Positions 24,443 through 33,924 of a DNA stretch of 64,000 bases are shown in pieces. Source of the stretch: Microvirga terricola (lineage in GTDB: Bacteria; Pseudomonadota; Alphaproteobacteria; Rhizobiales; Beijerinckiaceae). The DNA is taken from positions 372,001 through 436,000 of the forward strand of contig NZ_JAATJS010000004.1 in NCBI RefSeq assembly GCF_011777495.1, given 5' to 3'. The notes under the pieces are model-generated. The model saw nothing but the letters and a program-made list of their open reading frames with translations. It was not told the DNA's origin and searched no databases. How positions within the stretch are numbered: position 1 is the first letter of the stretch; every line of letters begins with the position of its first letter. A program made the position numbers and the translations under genes.

Positions 24443-25876
24443 CTACAAACCGCATTCGACGGGCAAAACGGAGCCCGACACTTTCTCCACCACCGCACCC
24501 GTGCTGAGGGCGGAGCCGGTGGAAGCGGAAGCAGGGGAAAGCGCGAGGCCCATCTTGGCAAGGGCAGCCTGGATCGCCGCTCCGTCGGCCAGCGCATGGC
24601 TACGCAGGGGCGCGACCCCGGCGACCAGCAGCCGGTCGGACGGGTTGGCCGTCACCATTCCAGCGAGGCGGCCCTGCCGATCGAACGCCGGACTTCCGGC
24701 TTGGCCCGGCTGCAGCGGCGCCAGGACGGCCGCCTTGCCCGCGGTCGGCCGATTCTCCCCCGGCAATGCCATCGCCGCCCGTTTGCCACCATCATCGCCA
24801 TAGGCGATGAGCACGAGAGCGTCCCCCACGCCCAAAGCCTCGCCCCGCAGGGCCGGCGGCTTGCCGGCAACCGTGCCGTCGAGATCGAGCAGCACAAGCC
24901 CGCTGGCCTCGTCCTTCGCGCGCAGCTTCGCAGCCTGCCCCCCGACACGCAGACTCCGGCAGCCGTCAACCGCCGCAGCCGCGCTGAGCGCGACCTTGTC
25001 GCCGAGAACGAGTCCGACGCCGTAACGCTCGTTGCTCCGCGAGGCGGCTCGGGGCAGCTGCGACGGGCTCGCGCCGTCGGCGATCGCGGCCCCCGCGCCG
25101 GGCGCAGGGCCGGTCGGGAATGGTTCGAAGCTCGCCGCGATGGCGATGACGAGTTTGTCGACACTCGCGGCCAGTGCTTTGTCGTAGCCGATCGAGAAGC
25201 CCCGCAGCCCGGCGGGACCAGCCGCAAGGCGCCGATAGTATCGGCCTGCCGCCGTCTCGCCGGTGACCACGAAGAAATCCGGCCGCAGCAGCTTGTAGGT
25301 GATCTTGCGCCCCTGAACGTTGCCGGCCGTCGCTTTCTCGAACAGAGGCCCCAACTCGTCGCCTGGCGGCGAGGTCGAGGTGTCGAGCGTGACCTTGCCG
25401 TCCTCGCTCTGCCAGCGGCTGCCGCCGGAGGGCGTCGTGTCCCGCCTCGACAAGAGTTTCGTCGGGATGCCGATACCAACACCCGTCTTATCGTCGGTGA
25501 TGAGCCGAAAGCCGGCATCATCTCGCGCCGCCTGCGCAGCCTTCGCCAATGCGCTGCGCTCGGCCGACGGGAGCAGACCGTCCGCCGGCCCGCGCCCGTC
25601 CTTTAGTGCATTGATCGCCCGGAAGGTCAGCGGGCCAAATGAGCCGCTGACCACGCCGTTGAAATGGCCGGTCCAAATCAGGTCGACCTGGATCGCCTTC
25701 CGCTCGGCCTCAGGCAGTGCCTCGAAGCTCGCCTGCGCGGCCACCATCAGCGAATCGGCGGCAGGGTTCGGGGCCTGGGCGAGCGCCACAGATAACATGA
25801 TCCCCAGTGCCGGAAGCGCAAACGAAAGCCGGCCAAAAGCCCATCTCGCAAAGCGGTTTCGGTTCAAGGGCAGCAT
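24443..25876 (-). CDS. Secreted peptidoglycan-binding-like protein with a degenerate trypsin-like domain
   Basis: 477 residues. A signal peptide (LSFALPALGIMLSVALAQA) precedes a peptidoglycan-binding-like module (DLIWTGHFNGVVSGSFGPLTFRAI, residues about 65-89), a central domain of unknown type, and a C-terminal chymotrypsin-like fold (about 284-450). All three catalytic positions look lost: the TNAH-type segment reads SAAAAV (His to Ala301), the DLALL-type Asp is Gly326, and GNSGSP reads GQAGSP (Ser to Ala393). It therefore seems unable to cleave peptides and more likely binds them or cell wall. GGAGA precedes ATG 25876. Divergent from the macroglobulin gene. Confidence 0.8.
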   Translation of the reverse strand: MLPLNRNRFARWAFGRLSFALPALGIMLSVALAQAPNPAADSLMVAAQASFEALPEAERKAIQVDLIWTGHFNGVVSGSFGPLTFRAINALKDGRGPADGLLPSAERSALAKAAQAARDDAGFRLITDDKTGVGIGIPTKLLSRRDTTPSGGSRWQSEDGKVTLDTSTSPPGDELGPLFEKATAGNVQGRKITYKLLRPDFFVVTGETAAGRYYRRLAAGPAGLRGFSIGYDKALAASVDKLVIAIAASFEPFPTGPAPGAGAAIADGASPSQLPRAASRSNERYGVGLVLGDKVALSAAAAVDGCRSLRVGGQAAKLRAKDEASGLVLLDLDGTVAGKPPALRGEALGVGDALVLIAYGDDGGKRAAMALPGENRPTAGKAAVLAPLQPGQAGSPAFDRQGRLAGMVTANPSDRLLVAGVAPLRSHALADGAAIQAALAKMGLALSPASASTGSALSTGAVVEKVSGSVLPVECGL

Positions 25877-26078
25877 GATCAGGTCTCCGAACTCAAGCGA
25901 AGCAGCAGCATTGAGCGCCAGAACGCAGCGGCCCGCAACCCTTGTCCGGCTGGCCATATCCCTGCTGCGATCCCTCCGACTGCAACGGCGACTTGCACCT
26001 CCCTTGCCGGGTGATAGCCTGCCGGCTCCCGTCCCGCGTGCATCATCGACGGGGCCCAGCCGCCTAAGAGACTCGACA

Positions 26079-29000
26079 ATGCCCCTGCTCTCCCGTCTCG
26101 CGCTCGCCCTCTGCCTGACCTTCGCCGCCGCCCCTGCCCTCGCCCAGAAGGCTTATGTCCGCACCGATCTCGCGGCCGACGGGCAAAGGTTGGAAGAAAG
26201 GCTAAAGCGCGAAGTCCCCGCAGGGCCTCGCTCCGCCGTCGATTCCCTCAAGGCTGCTGAAGGCGCGCTGGCGCGTGGCGATGCGCGGGGCGCGCTGCCT
26301 GAGGCCAATGCCGCAATCGTCGCCGATCCTGCCAACGCCGCCGGTTGGCGCGTGATGGCGCGTGCCGCCAACGCGATCGAGCCGCGCGACTATCGCGAAC
26401 GGTGGGAACTGCGCGAGCGCGCCATCGCCGCCGCCTATCTCGCCTACCAGCGCTCGACCAGTCGCAACGACGAGGCGGCGTCGCTCGCCGTGCTCGGCCG
26501 CATCTTCGAGAAGAACGAATTGTGGCGTCCGGCGCTGACCACCTATCGCCTAAGTCTCGACCTCGTCGCCAATACCTCGCTTCAGAGCGTCTACGACAGC
26601 CTGCGCCAGACGCGCGGCTTCCGTCTGCTTTCGAACAAGGTCGACTCGGACGCGGCCAGTCCACGCGCCTGCTTCCTGTTCTCCGAATCTCTGGCGCGCG
26701 GACGCGTCGACATCGCGCCTTACGTCGCGATCTCCGGAGGCAAGGGCGATTTCGCCGTCACTGCCGAAGATAGGCAGATCTGCGTCGATGGCCTGCGCCA
26801 TGGCGAGCGCTATGGCATTGTCATCCGCCAGGGTGTGCCTTCCACAATACCCGACGAAACGCTGCTGAAATCGGCCGATTACGAGATCTATGTCCGCGAC
26901 CGCACGCCCTCCGTGCGCTTCACCGGCAAGAACTACGTGCTGCCGCGCACTGGTCAGCAAGGCATCCCGGTCGTTTCGGTCAACACCGCCAAGCTCGACC
27001 TCGAGGTCATGCGCATCGGCGATCGAAACCTAATCAACTCGGTCCACTCCGAGGACTTCTTAAGCCAGCTCGGTTCCTGGACTGCCCGGCGGATTGCCAG
27101 CGAAAAAGGCCAGGCCGTCTGGACCGGCACGATGGACGTGAAATCCGAACTCAATCAGGACGTCGTCACCGCCTTCCCGGTGATCGAGGCCGTAGGCGCA
27201 CTCAAACCCGGCGTCTACGTGATGTTCGCAAAGCCCTCGGGTGGCGCCGCCCCCGCTCCGACCGGCGACGATGACGATTACTATGATGGCTCGACGCGCG
27301 CGACGCAGTGGTTCGTCGTTTCCGACATCGGGCTGACTTCCTTCACCGGCCCGGACGGCGTGCATGTGCTGGCGCGCTCGCTGGCCGATGCGAAGCCCGT
27401 TGCGAACGCGGAACTGCGTCTGATCGCCCGCAACAACGAGGTGCTCGGCACGGCCAAGACCGATGCCAATGGCTATGCTCGCTTCGACGCCGGACTCGCG
27501 AAAGGCCAAGGCGGCAATGCGCCGGGCCTCGTCACCGCCTCTCTCGCCGAGGATTATGGCTTCCTCGATCTCAAGCTGACCGCCTTCGATCTCTCGGATC
27601 GCGGCGTGAAAGGCCGCGTCGCCCCGGTGGGGCTCGACGCCTATCTCTATACCGAGCGCGGGGTCTACCGTTCGGGCGAGACGGTCTATCTCACCAGCCT
27701 GCTACGCGACGCCAAGGGCGTGGCCGTCACCGGCCTGCCTCTTACTCTCATCGTCAAGCGTCCGGACGGCGTGGAGTACCGCCGCCGTCAGGTCGAGGAT
27801 CAGGGTGCGGGCGGACGCAGCCACTCGATCCCATTGATTTCCGGCGCGCAGACCGGCACCTGGCGCGTGCTCGCCTATGCCGATCCGAAGGGGCAGGCCA
27901 TCGGCGAAACCTCCTTCCTTGTCGAGGACTATGTCCCCGAGCGGTTGGAATTGACGCTCTCGCCAAAGGCACCGGTGCTGCAGGCCGGTGAACCGGCCGA
28001 GATCGACGTGAATGCGCGCTATCTCTACGGCGCGCCGGGCTCCGAGCTTGATGTTACCGGCTCGATGACGATCCGCGCCGCCGCCGCGAGCGCGATTCCC
28101 GGCTTTGCGGGTTACCAGGTCGGCCTTACGGACGAGGATTTCGCGCCGGTCCAGCGCGAGTTCGAGGAGAGCGCCACCACCGACGCCAGCGGCAAGGCCA
28201 CGATCGCGAACCCCGTCCAGCAGCCCGAAGTCAACCGTCCGCTCGAGGTCGAGTTGACGGTTCGCGTCGGCGAGCCTGGCGGGCGCGCCATCGCGCGCTC
28301 CGTCACGTTGCCGATCGTGCCGAAGAATGCTGCCATTGGCGTCAAAAAGCTCTTTCGCGAGAGCGAACTCGGCAACGGTCAGACCGCAACGTTCGAGGTC
28401 ATCATGGCCAATGGCGACGGCAAGCGCCTCGCCCGGCCCGGCCCGAAATGGACTCTTTCCAAGGTTCGCCGCAATTACCAGTGGTTCTTCCAGAACGGCC
28501 GCTGGAGCTATGAGGCCGTGAAAACGACACGCCGCGTCGCAGATGGCGAGATCGCCGTGACGGAGAAAACCGGCGCGAAGATTGCTGCCCCGGTCGAATG
28601 GGGCAATTACCGCCTCGACGTTTCGGCCGAGGGGCCGGACGCGACCGAAACATCCGTCTCCTTCAGCGTCGGCTACGAAAGCGACAAGACCGCCGACACG
28701 CCCGACGTCCTCGACGTCGCGCTCGACAAGGCTTCTTATGCGAACGGCGAGGCCGTGCAGGTTCGCCTGTCTCCCCGCTTCGCCGGCAAGGCGACGCTCG
28801 CCGTCGTGACCGACAAGCTGGCAGACATCCGCACCATCGACATCGCCGAGGGCGGCACGACGGCGAGCATCCCGGTGAAGTCGGAATGGGGTTCGAGCGC
28901 CTATCTCGTCGTCCTCGCCCATCGCCCGATGGATACCGCCGCCAAGCGCCTACCCGGCCGCGCCATTGGCCTCGCATGGTTCCAGATCGGCAAGGACGAG

Positions 29001-31334
29001 CGCTCGTTGGCGCTTGATCTTGGCGCACCGAATCTGGTGCGCCCGCTCTCGACGTTGTCGCTGCCGGTCAAGGTGACGGGGATGAAGCCGGGTGAAGAGG
29101 CTTTCGTCACGCTCGCCGCCGTCGATGTCGGAATCCTCAACCTCACCCGCTACGAGAGTCCCGATCCAAGCAAGTTCTTCTTCGGCCAACGCCAACTCGG
29201 CCACGAGTTGCGCGACCTTTACGGATATCTGATCGACGGGATGCAGGGTACGCGCGGCGCGATCCGCACCGGTGGCGACGGCGCTCCCCAGCTTGAAGGC
29301 GAAAAGCCGACGCAAGAGCCCCTCGCCCGCTATTCCCGCGTGGTCAAAGTCGGACCGGACGGCACGGCGAAGGTCGATTTCGAATTGCCGGCGTTCAACG
29401 GCACGGTCAGGGTGATGGGCGTCGCCTGGTCGGCGGGGCGCACCGGCCAGGCCAGCGCAGACGTGATCGTTCGCGATCAGGTCGTCGCGCAGGCGACGCT
29501 GCCGCGTTTTCTCGCCATCGGTGACCAGTCGCGCTTCCATCTTCAGATCGACAATGTCGAGGGGCCGGCCGGTGCCTACACCGTCGATCTCGACGTAAAG
29601 GGCCCTGTGCTGGTCACCGCCGATGCAACGCGTCGCACGGTGCAACTCGCCGCCGGTGCCAAGACGCAGATGACGATCCCCGTCACCGCCGCTGGACTCG
29701 GCCGCGCTACATTCGATGTGCGCGTCACCGGCCCGAACGGCGTCGGCACCGTGCAGAATCTCGCGGTCCGCGTGCAACCTTCGGCCGCGACGATCGCGCG
29801 GCGCGTCGTCCGCGCCATTCCCGGCAATGGCGGAGCGATCACCGTATCGTCCGACCTCATGGCCGATCTCGTGCCGAATTCGGGGCAGGTCTCGGTTTCA
29901 GTCTCACCCTTCGCTTCGCTCGACGTCCCGGCGCTGCTCAAGGCGCTCGACCGCTATCCCTATGGCTGCACCGAACAGACGGTCAGCCGGGCGCTGCCAC
30001 TGCTGGCGGTGAACCAACTTGCCTCGCTGGAGAACCTCGCTCTCGACGCCAATGCCGACGAGCGTGTGCAAAACGCGATCGAGCGCGTGCTGGCGCGCCA
30101 GGACGGTACCGGCTCCTTCGGACTGTGGGGTGTCGGCGGCGGCGATTTGTGGCTCGACGCCTTCGTTGCGGATTTCCTGACGCGGGCCCGCGAGAAGCAA
30201 TTCACCGTGCCGCAGACCGCTTTCGAGCTCGCACTCAACCGACTGCGGAACAAGGTGGTCAACACTCGCGACATCACCCGGGATGAAGCCGCCGGCATTG
30301 CCTACGCGCTCTACGTGCTCGCCCGCAACGGCCGGCCGGTAATGGGCGATCTGCGCTACATCGCCGACAACAAGCTCAGCGATTTCGCGACGCCCTTGGC
30401 CCGCGCGCAGATCGGCGCGGCGCTCTCGGCTCTGGGCGATCGCGGCCGTGGCCGTACTGCCTTCCAAAGCGCGCTCGGTTTGCTCCAGCAGGCGAGCGAC
30501 GACGGGCTGTCGCGGCCGGATTACGGCTCGCGCCTGCGCGACGGCGCAGGAGTGCTCGCCCTCATCGCCGAGTCGAACGGCGAGCGCGCCGACATCACCC
30601 GCGCTGTCTCGATCCTAGACGCGACGCGCAACAACACCCGATACAGCTACACCTCGACGCAGGAGCAGATGTGGATGGTGCTGGCGGCGCAGGCCATGGC
30701 CAAGGATGCCGAGGGCATGGCGCTGACGGTCGATGGTGTTGGCCGCAAGGGCGCGCTCTATCGCACCGTCTCCGCCGAGGCGCTGGAGGCAAAGCCCCTG
30801 ACGATCGCCAATCCGGGCTCTGCGAACGTGCAGGCGGTTATCACTGTCGCCGGCATTCCGACCGCGCCTGAGCCGGCGCTGAACCAGGGTTTCGGCCTGG
30901 AGCGCGTGATCTACACGATGAAGGGTGAGCGCGCGGATCCCTCTCGGCTGCGCCAGAACGAGCGCTATGTCGTGGCGCTGACCGTCACTGAAAGCGCGCG
31001 CCGCTACGGCCGGCTGCTTCTGGTCGATCCCCTCCCCGCCGGCCTGGAAATCGAGAACGCCAATCTCACCGAAGGCGCCTCGACCGCGGGGCTCGATTGG
31101 CTGACGCAGGAGGTCACGCCGGTCCACACCGAGGCGCGTGATGACCGCTATGTCGCCGCCTTCGAGCGCTCTGGCTCTTCAGACGACAAGACCACCTACA
31201 CGGTGGCCTATATCGTGCGTGCGGTTTCGCCCGGCCGCTATGTCGCGCCCGCTGCAGCGATCGAAGACATGTACCGGCCCGACCGTTTCGGCCGCACCGG
31301 CTTTGGCACCGTGGAGATCACCGCGGCGCGATGA
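26079..31334 (+). CDS. Alpha-2-macroglobulin family protein
   Basis: 1751 residues with a signal peptide (LLSRLALALCLTFAAAPALAQ). It is a bacterial protease trap of the envelope: attacking proteases cleave a bait region and are caught through a Cys-Gln thioester. The thioester motif CTEQ is intact with the Cys near residue 1297 (PYGCTEQTVSRALPLL), followed by the alpha-helical toroid domain. MG-type beta domains occupy residues 400-1200, including the SRGVY-like TERGVYRSGETVYLT segment. No lipobox Cys follows the signal, so it is probably soluble. The frame extends upstream to 25320, but that part is antisense to the divergent gene. pbpC follows 19 bp later, the usual pairing. Confidence 0.93.
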   Translation: MPLLSRLALALCLTFAAAPALAQKAYVRTDLAADGQRLEERLKREVPAGPRSAVDSLKAAEGALARGDARGALPEANAAIVADPANAAGWRVMARAANAIEPRDYRERWELRERAIAAAYLAYQRSTSRNDEAASLAVLGRIFEKNELWRPALTTYRLSLDLVANTSLQSVYDSLRQTRGFRLLSNKVDSDAASPRACFLFSESLARGRVDIAPYVAISGGKGDFAVTAEDRQICVDGLRHGERYGIVIRQGVPSTIPDETLLKSADYEIYVRDRTPSVRFTGKNYVLPRTGQQGIPVVSVNTAKLDLEVMRIGDRNLINSVHSEDFLSQLGSWTARRIASEKGQAVWTGTMDVKSELNQDVVTAFPVIEAVGALKPGVYVMFAKPSGGAAPAPTGDDDDYYDGSTRATQWFVVSDIGLTSFTGPDGVHVLARSLADAKPVANAELRLIARNNEVLGTAKTDANGYARFDAGLAKGQGGNAPGLVTASLAEDYGFLDLKLTAFDLSDRGVKGRVAPVGLDAYLYTERGVYRSGETVYLTSLLRDAKGVAVTGLPLTLIVKRPDGVEYRRRQVEDQGAGGRSHSIPLISGAQTGTWRVLAYADPKGQAIGETSFLVEDYVPERLELTLSPKAPVLQAGEPAEIDVNARYLYGAPGSELDVTGSMTIRAAAASAIPGFAGYQVGLTDEDFAPVQREFEESATTDASGKATIANPVQQPEVNRPLEVELTVRVGEPGGRAIARSVTLPIVPKNAAIGVKKLFRESELGNGQTATFEVIMANGDGKRLARPGPKWTLSKVRRNYQWFFQNGRWSYEAVKTTRRVADGEIAVTEKTGAKIAAPVEWGNYRLDVSAEGPDATETSVSFSVGYESDKTADTPDVLDVALDKASYANGEAVQVRLSPRFAGKATLAVVTDKLADIRTIDIAEGGTTASIPVKSEWGSSAYLVVLAHRPMDTAAKRLPGRAIGLAWFQIGKDERSLALDLGAPNLVRPLSTLSLPVKVTGMKPGEEAFVTLAAVDVGILNLTRYESPDPSKFFFGQRQLGHELRDLYGYLIDGMQGTRGAIRTGGDGAPQLEGEKPTQEPLARYSRVVKVGPDGTAKVDFELPAFNGTVRVMGVAWSAGRTGQASADVIVRDQVVAQATLPRFLAIGDQSRFHLQIDNVEGPAGAYTVDLDVKGPVLVTADATRRTVQLAAGAKTQMTIPVTAAGLGRATFDVRVTGPNGVGTVQNLAVRVQPSAATIARRVVRAIPGNGGAITVSSDLMADLVPNSGQVSVSVSPFASLDVPALLKALDRYPYGCTEQTVSRALPLLAVNQLASLENLALDANADERVQNAIERVLARQDGTGSFGLWGVGGGDLWLDAFVADFLTRAREKQFTVPQTAFELALNRLRNKVVNTRDITRDEAAGIAYALYVLARNGRPVMGDLRYIADNKLSDFATPLARAQIGAALSALGDRGRGRTAFQSALGLLQQASDDGLSRPDYGSRLRDGAGVLALIAESNGERADITRAVSILDATRNNTRYSYTSTQEQMWMVLAAQAMAKDAEGMALTVDGVGRKGALYRTVSAEALEAKPLTIANPGSANVQAVITVAGIPTAPEPALNQGFGLERVIYTMKGERADPSRLRQNERYVVALTVTESARRYGRLLLVDPLPAGLEIENANLTEGASTAGLDWLTQEVTPVHTEARDDRYVAAFERSGSSDDKTTYTVAYIVRAVSPGRYVAPAAAIEDMYRPDRFGRTGFGTVEITAAR

Positions 31335-31353
31335 CGACGACACGAGTCCGAGC

Positions 31354-33447
31354 ATGACCGAAAGGCCGACTCGCTTCCGGAAGATGAAGATTGCCGCGGC
31401 AGCCGCTGCGGCATCGGCCATTGCGGTCGCGGCTATGCTCGTTCTCTACGCTGCCTCGCTACTGCCGCTCGACTTGACCGCCGCAAGCGACCGCTCGACC
31501 GTCGTGCTCGACCGCGCGGGACGGTTGTTGCGTCCCTTCCTCACTGCCGATGGACGCTGGAAGCTGCCCGTCACCAGCGACGACGTCGATCCCCGCTACC
31601 TCGCCATGTTGAAGGCCTATGAGGACAAGCGCTTCGACGGCCATTTCGGCCTCGACCCGCTCGGCCTCATGCGGGCGGCTGGGCAGATGCTCGTCAACGG
31701 CCGCGTCGTCTCCGGCGGCTCGACCCTGACTATGCAGGTCGCGCGCCTGCTTGAGCCGCGCGAGGAGCGCTCGCTCGCCGCCAAGCTCCGACAGATTGTG
31801 CGCGCTGTCGAACTAGAACGGCGTTTCAACAAGAAGCAGATCCTCGACCTCTACCTCACGCTGGCCCCCTTCGGGGGCAATCTTGAAGGCGTGCGCGCCG
31901 CAAGCTTCGCCTACTTCGGTAAAGAGCCCAAGCGGCTCTCGACGGCGGAGGCTGCGCTGCTCGTCGCCCTGCCGCAATCACCGGAAACGCGACGGCCCGA
32001 CCGTTTCGGCGAAGCGGCCAGCAAAGCACGCGGACGCGTTCTGGCTCGCGTCGAGCAAGCAGGGCTCGCGACCGCAGACGAGGTCGCCGCCGCGCGTGCC
32101 GAACCCGTCCCGACGGAGCGTCGTCCCTTTCCGAACTTAAGCCCTCATGTCGCCGAGCAAGTGGTGACGGAGGCTCCGTCCCTGCGCAGCCATCGGCTCA
32201 GCCTCGATGCGCGCCTGCAAACCGCTCTCGAAAGCCTTGCGCACGAGCGCAGCCTCGGTCTCGATCCCAAGGTGTCGATCGCGATCCTCGCGGTGGACAA
32301 CGAGACCGGCGAAGTCCGCGCCTCCGTCGGCGGCGTCGATTATTTCGCAGCCGAGCGCGCGGGGGCGCTCGACCTGACGCGGGCGCTGCGCTCGCCGGGC
32401 TCGGCGCTGAAGCCCTTCATCTACGCCCTCGCCTTCGACAACGGCATCGCCCATCCCGAGACGATGCTGGAGGACAGACCAGCCCGCTACGGAACCTACA
32501 TACCGGAGAATTTCGACATGACCTTCCAGGGGATGGTCAGCGCCCGCAAGGCGCTGCAACTCTCCCTGAACGTGCCGGCGGTCGAGCTTCTCTCCGCGCT
32601 CGGACCACAGCGTTTCCTCTCACGGTTACGCGAAACCGGCATCGACATCGCCCTGCCGAAGGAGGGCGGCGCGCCCGGCCTCGCCGTCGGTCTGGGCGGG
32701 CTCGGCATCACGCTCCAGGATTTGACGCGAGCCTATGTCGGGTTGGCGCGCGGCGGCGAAATGATTCCCCTGCGGCTCAAGCAACAGACTGTACAAAACG
32801 AGCCGGCGCCGCGCCTCGTCGATCCAGTCGCCGCCTGGTATGTCGCCGACACGCTGCTCGGCGCGCCGCCACCGCTCAACGCCATGCCGGGACGCATCGC
32901 CTACAAGACCGGCACCTCCTATGGCTATCGCGACGCCTGGGCCATCGGCTTCGACAGGACGCACACCATTGGGGTCTGGATCGGTCGGGCCGACAACGCC
33001 GCAGTCCCCGGCCTCGTCGGCCGCGTGGTGGCGGCCCCAATCCTGTTCGACGCCTTCGCGCGCATCGGTATCGATCCGCGCCCCTTTCCGCAGCCGCCGA
33101 ACGCCATCGTCGCCAGCACCGCCCATCTGCCGCCGCCGCTCAGACATTTGAGGCAGGACGTACCGAAGACTGTCTCGGCGATGACAACGCCAGCGCTCAA
33201 GCTCGCCTTCCCTCCCGACGGAGCCCGCATCGATCTCTCGGCGGCCAGCCTCGACGGTCAGGGTCAGCTCAACCTCAAAGCATCCGGCGGCTTGCCGCCC
33301 TACACTTGGCTGGTCGATGGAACGCCCGTCGCAGGGCCATTGCGCCGGCAGGAAACCGTCTGGCAGCCTCCCGGCAAAGGCTTCATGCAAATTTCTGTGG
33401 TGGATGCGACCGGCGCAAGCGAAAGCGTCTCAGTGAGGCTGCAGTGA
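31354..33447 (+). CDS. pbpC: Penicillin-binding protein 1C
   Basis: 697-residue bifunctional peptidoglycan synthase. One N-terminal transmembrane anchor (IAAAAAAASAIAVAAMLVLYA) is followed by the GT51 glycosyltransferase domain with AYEDKRFDGHFGLDP and GGSTLTMQVARLL, then the transpeptidase domain with the nucleophile in SALK (RSPGSALKPFIY), SLN and YKTGTSYGYRD, and a C-terminal BiPBP_C domain of about 85 residues (PPDGARIDL). All catalytic motifs are intact. ATG 31354 is used. Together with the macroglobulin it is thought to defend and repair the wall after envelope damage. Confidence 0.95.
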   Translation: MTERPTRFRKMKIAAAAAAASAIAVAAMLVLYAASLLPLDLTAASDRSTVVLDRAGRLLRPFLTADGRWKLPVTSDDVDPRYLAMLKAYEDKRFDGHFGLDPLGLMRAAGQMLVNGRVVSGGSTLTMQVARLLEPREERSLAAKLRQIVRAVELERRFNKKQILDLYLTLAPFGGNLEGVRAASFAYFGKEPKRLSTAEAALLVALPQSPETRRPDRFGEAASKARGRVLARVEQAGLATADEVAAARAEPVPTERRPFPNLSPHVAEQVVTEAPSLRSHRLSLDARLQTALESLAHERSLGLDPKVSIAILAVDNETGEVRASVGGVDYFAAERAGALDLTRALRSPGSALKPFIYALAFDNGIAHPETMLEDRPARYGTYIPENFDMTFQGMVSARKALQLSLNVPAVELLSALGPQRFLSRLRETGIDIALPKEGGAPGLAVGLGGLGITLQDLTRAYVGLARGGEMIPLRLKQQTVQNEPAPRLVDPVAAWYVADTLLGAPPPLNAMPGRIAYKTGTSYGYRDAWAIGFDRTHTIGVWIGRADNAAVPGLVGRVVAAPILFDAFARIGIDPRPFPQPPNAIVASTAHLPPPLRHLRQDVPKTVSAMTTPALKLAFPPDGARIDLSAASLDGQGQLNLKASGGLPPYTWLVDGTPVAGPLRRQETVWQPPGKGFMQISVVDATGASESVSVRLQ

Positions 33448-33454
33448 AACCGCA

Positions 33455-33487
33455 GGTTTTTTAGTTTGAGGTAACATCAGGGCAACG
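33455..33487 (+). repeat. 33-bp direct repeat, right copy
   Basis: Begins GGTTTTTTAGTTTGAGGTAA and ends ATCAGGGCAACG, eight bases after the pbpC stop. Differs from the left copy at four positions. Unlike the left copy it is not preceded by a real terminator stem, so the shared GGTTTTTT is not explained by convergent terminator function. Confidence 0.75.
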
Positions 33488-33522
33488 AACCATCACCGAA
33501 GCCCAAACTGCAACTCGGGCCT

Positions 33523-33924
33523 TTACCAGCACAAGGCCGCGGTCAGCCGATACTTGGTGCGGCAGGAAACGCCGTCCTCGCTCTGAACATCACGCCGGCA
33601 CGCGTTGATTGTTGCCGTGTCGGCGGCCTTACCGTTCTTGTAGCCACGCGCTGCGCAAGCACGAATGGCAGCATCGCGGCAGTCTGGACTGCCGTCATCC
33701 GAAACCGTGCAGCGGTTGGAGGTCGGAACGACGCGGGCTGGGAGAGAGAGGCCGCTCGCAGCATCCCGGATCGCTCGAACGCTCTTGTCTACGCCCTGAG
33801 TGAATACTTCGGCTGACGATGCAGCCCAATCCGGTACCGCGGTGTCAGTGGAACGCGCGCAGCTTCCTCCGGCCGAGAGGAAACCAGTGATCACAATGAG
33901 CAAGCCATACCGCTGATATTGCAC
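33523..33924 (-). CDS. Hypothetical exported protein rich in cysteine
   Basis: 133 residues from a GTG with AGAGGA four bases upstream; a longer frame to 33999 lacks such a site. A hydrophobic N-terminus (YGLLIVITGFLSAGGSC) looks like a signal peptide, perhaps of a lipoprotein with an atypical lipobox. The mature part has six further Cys. No family recognised. It is the only gene between pbpC and divK. Confidence 0.65.
   Translation of the reverse strand: MQYQRYGLLIVITGFLSAGGSCARSTDTAVPDWAASSAEVFTQGVDKSVRAIRDAASGLSLPARVVPTSNRCTVSDDGSPDCRDAAIRACAARGYKNGKAADTATINACRRDVQSEDGVSCRTKYRLTAALCW

Noticed and set aside
25320-26078. In-frame 5' extension of the macroglobulin gene
   Set aside because: It runs antisense through the divergent pseudo-protease gene, and the signal peptide only begins at ATG 26079.
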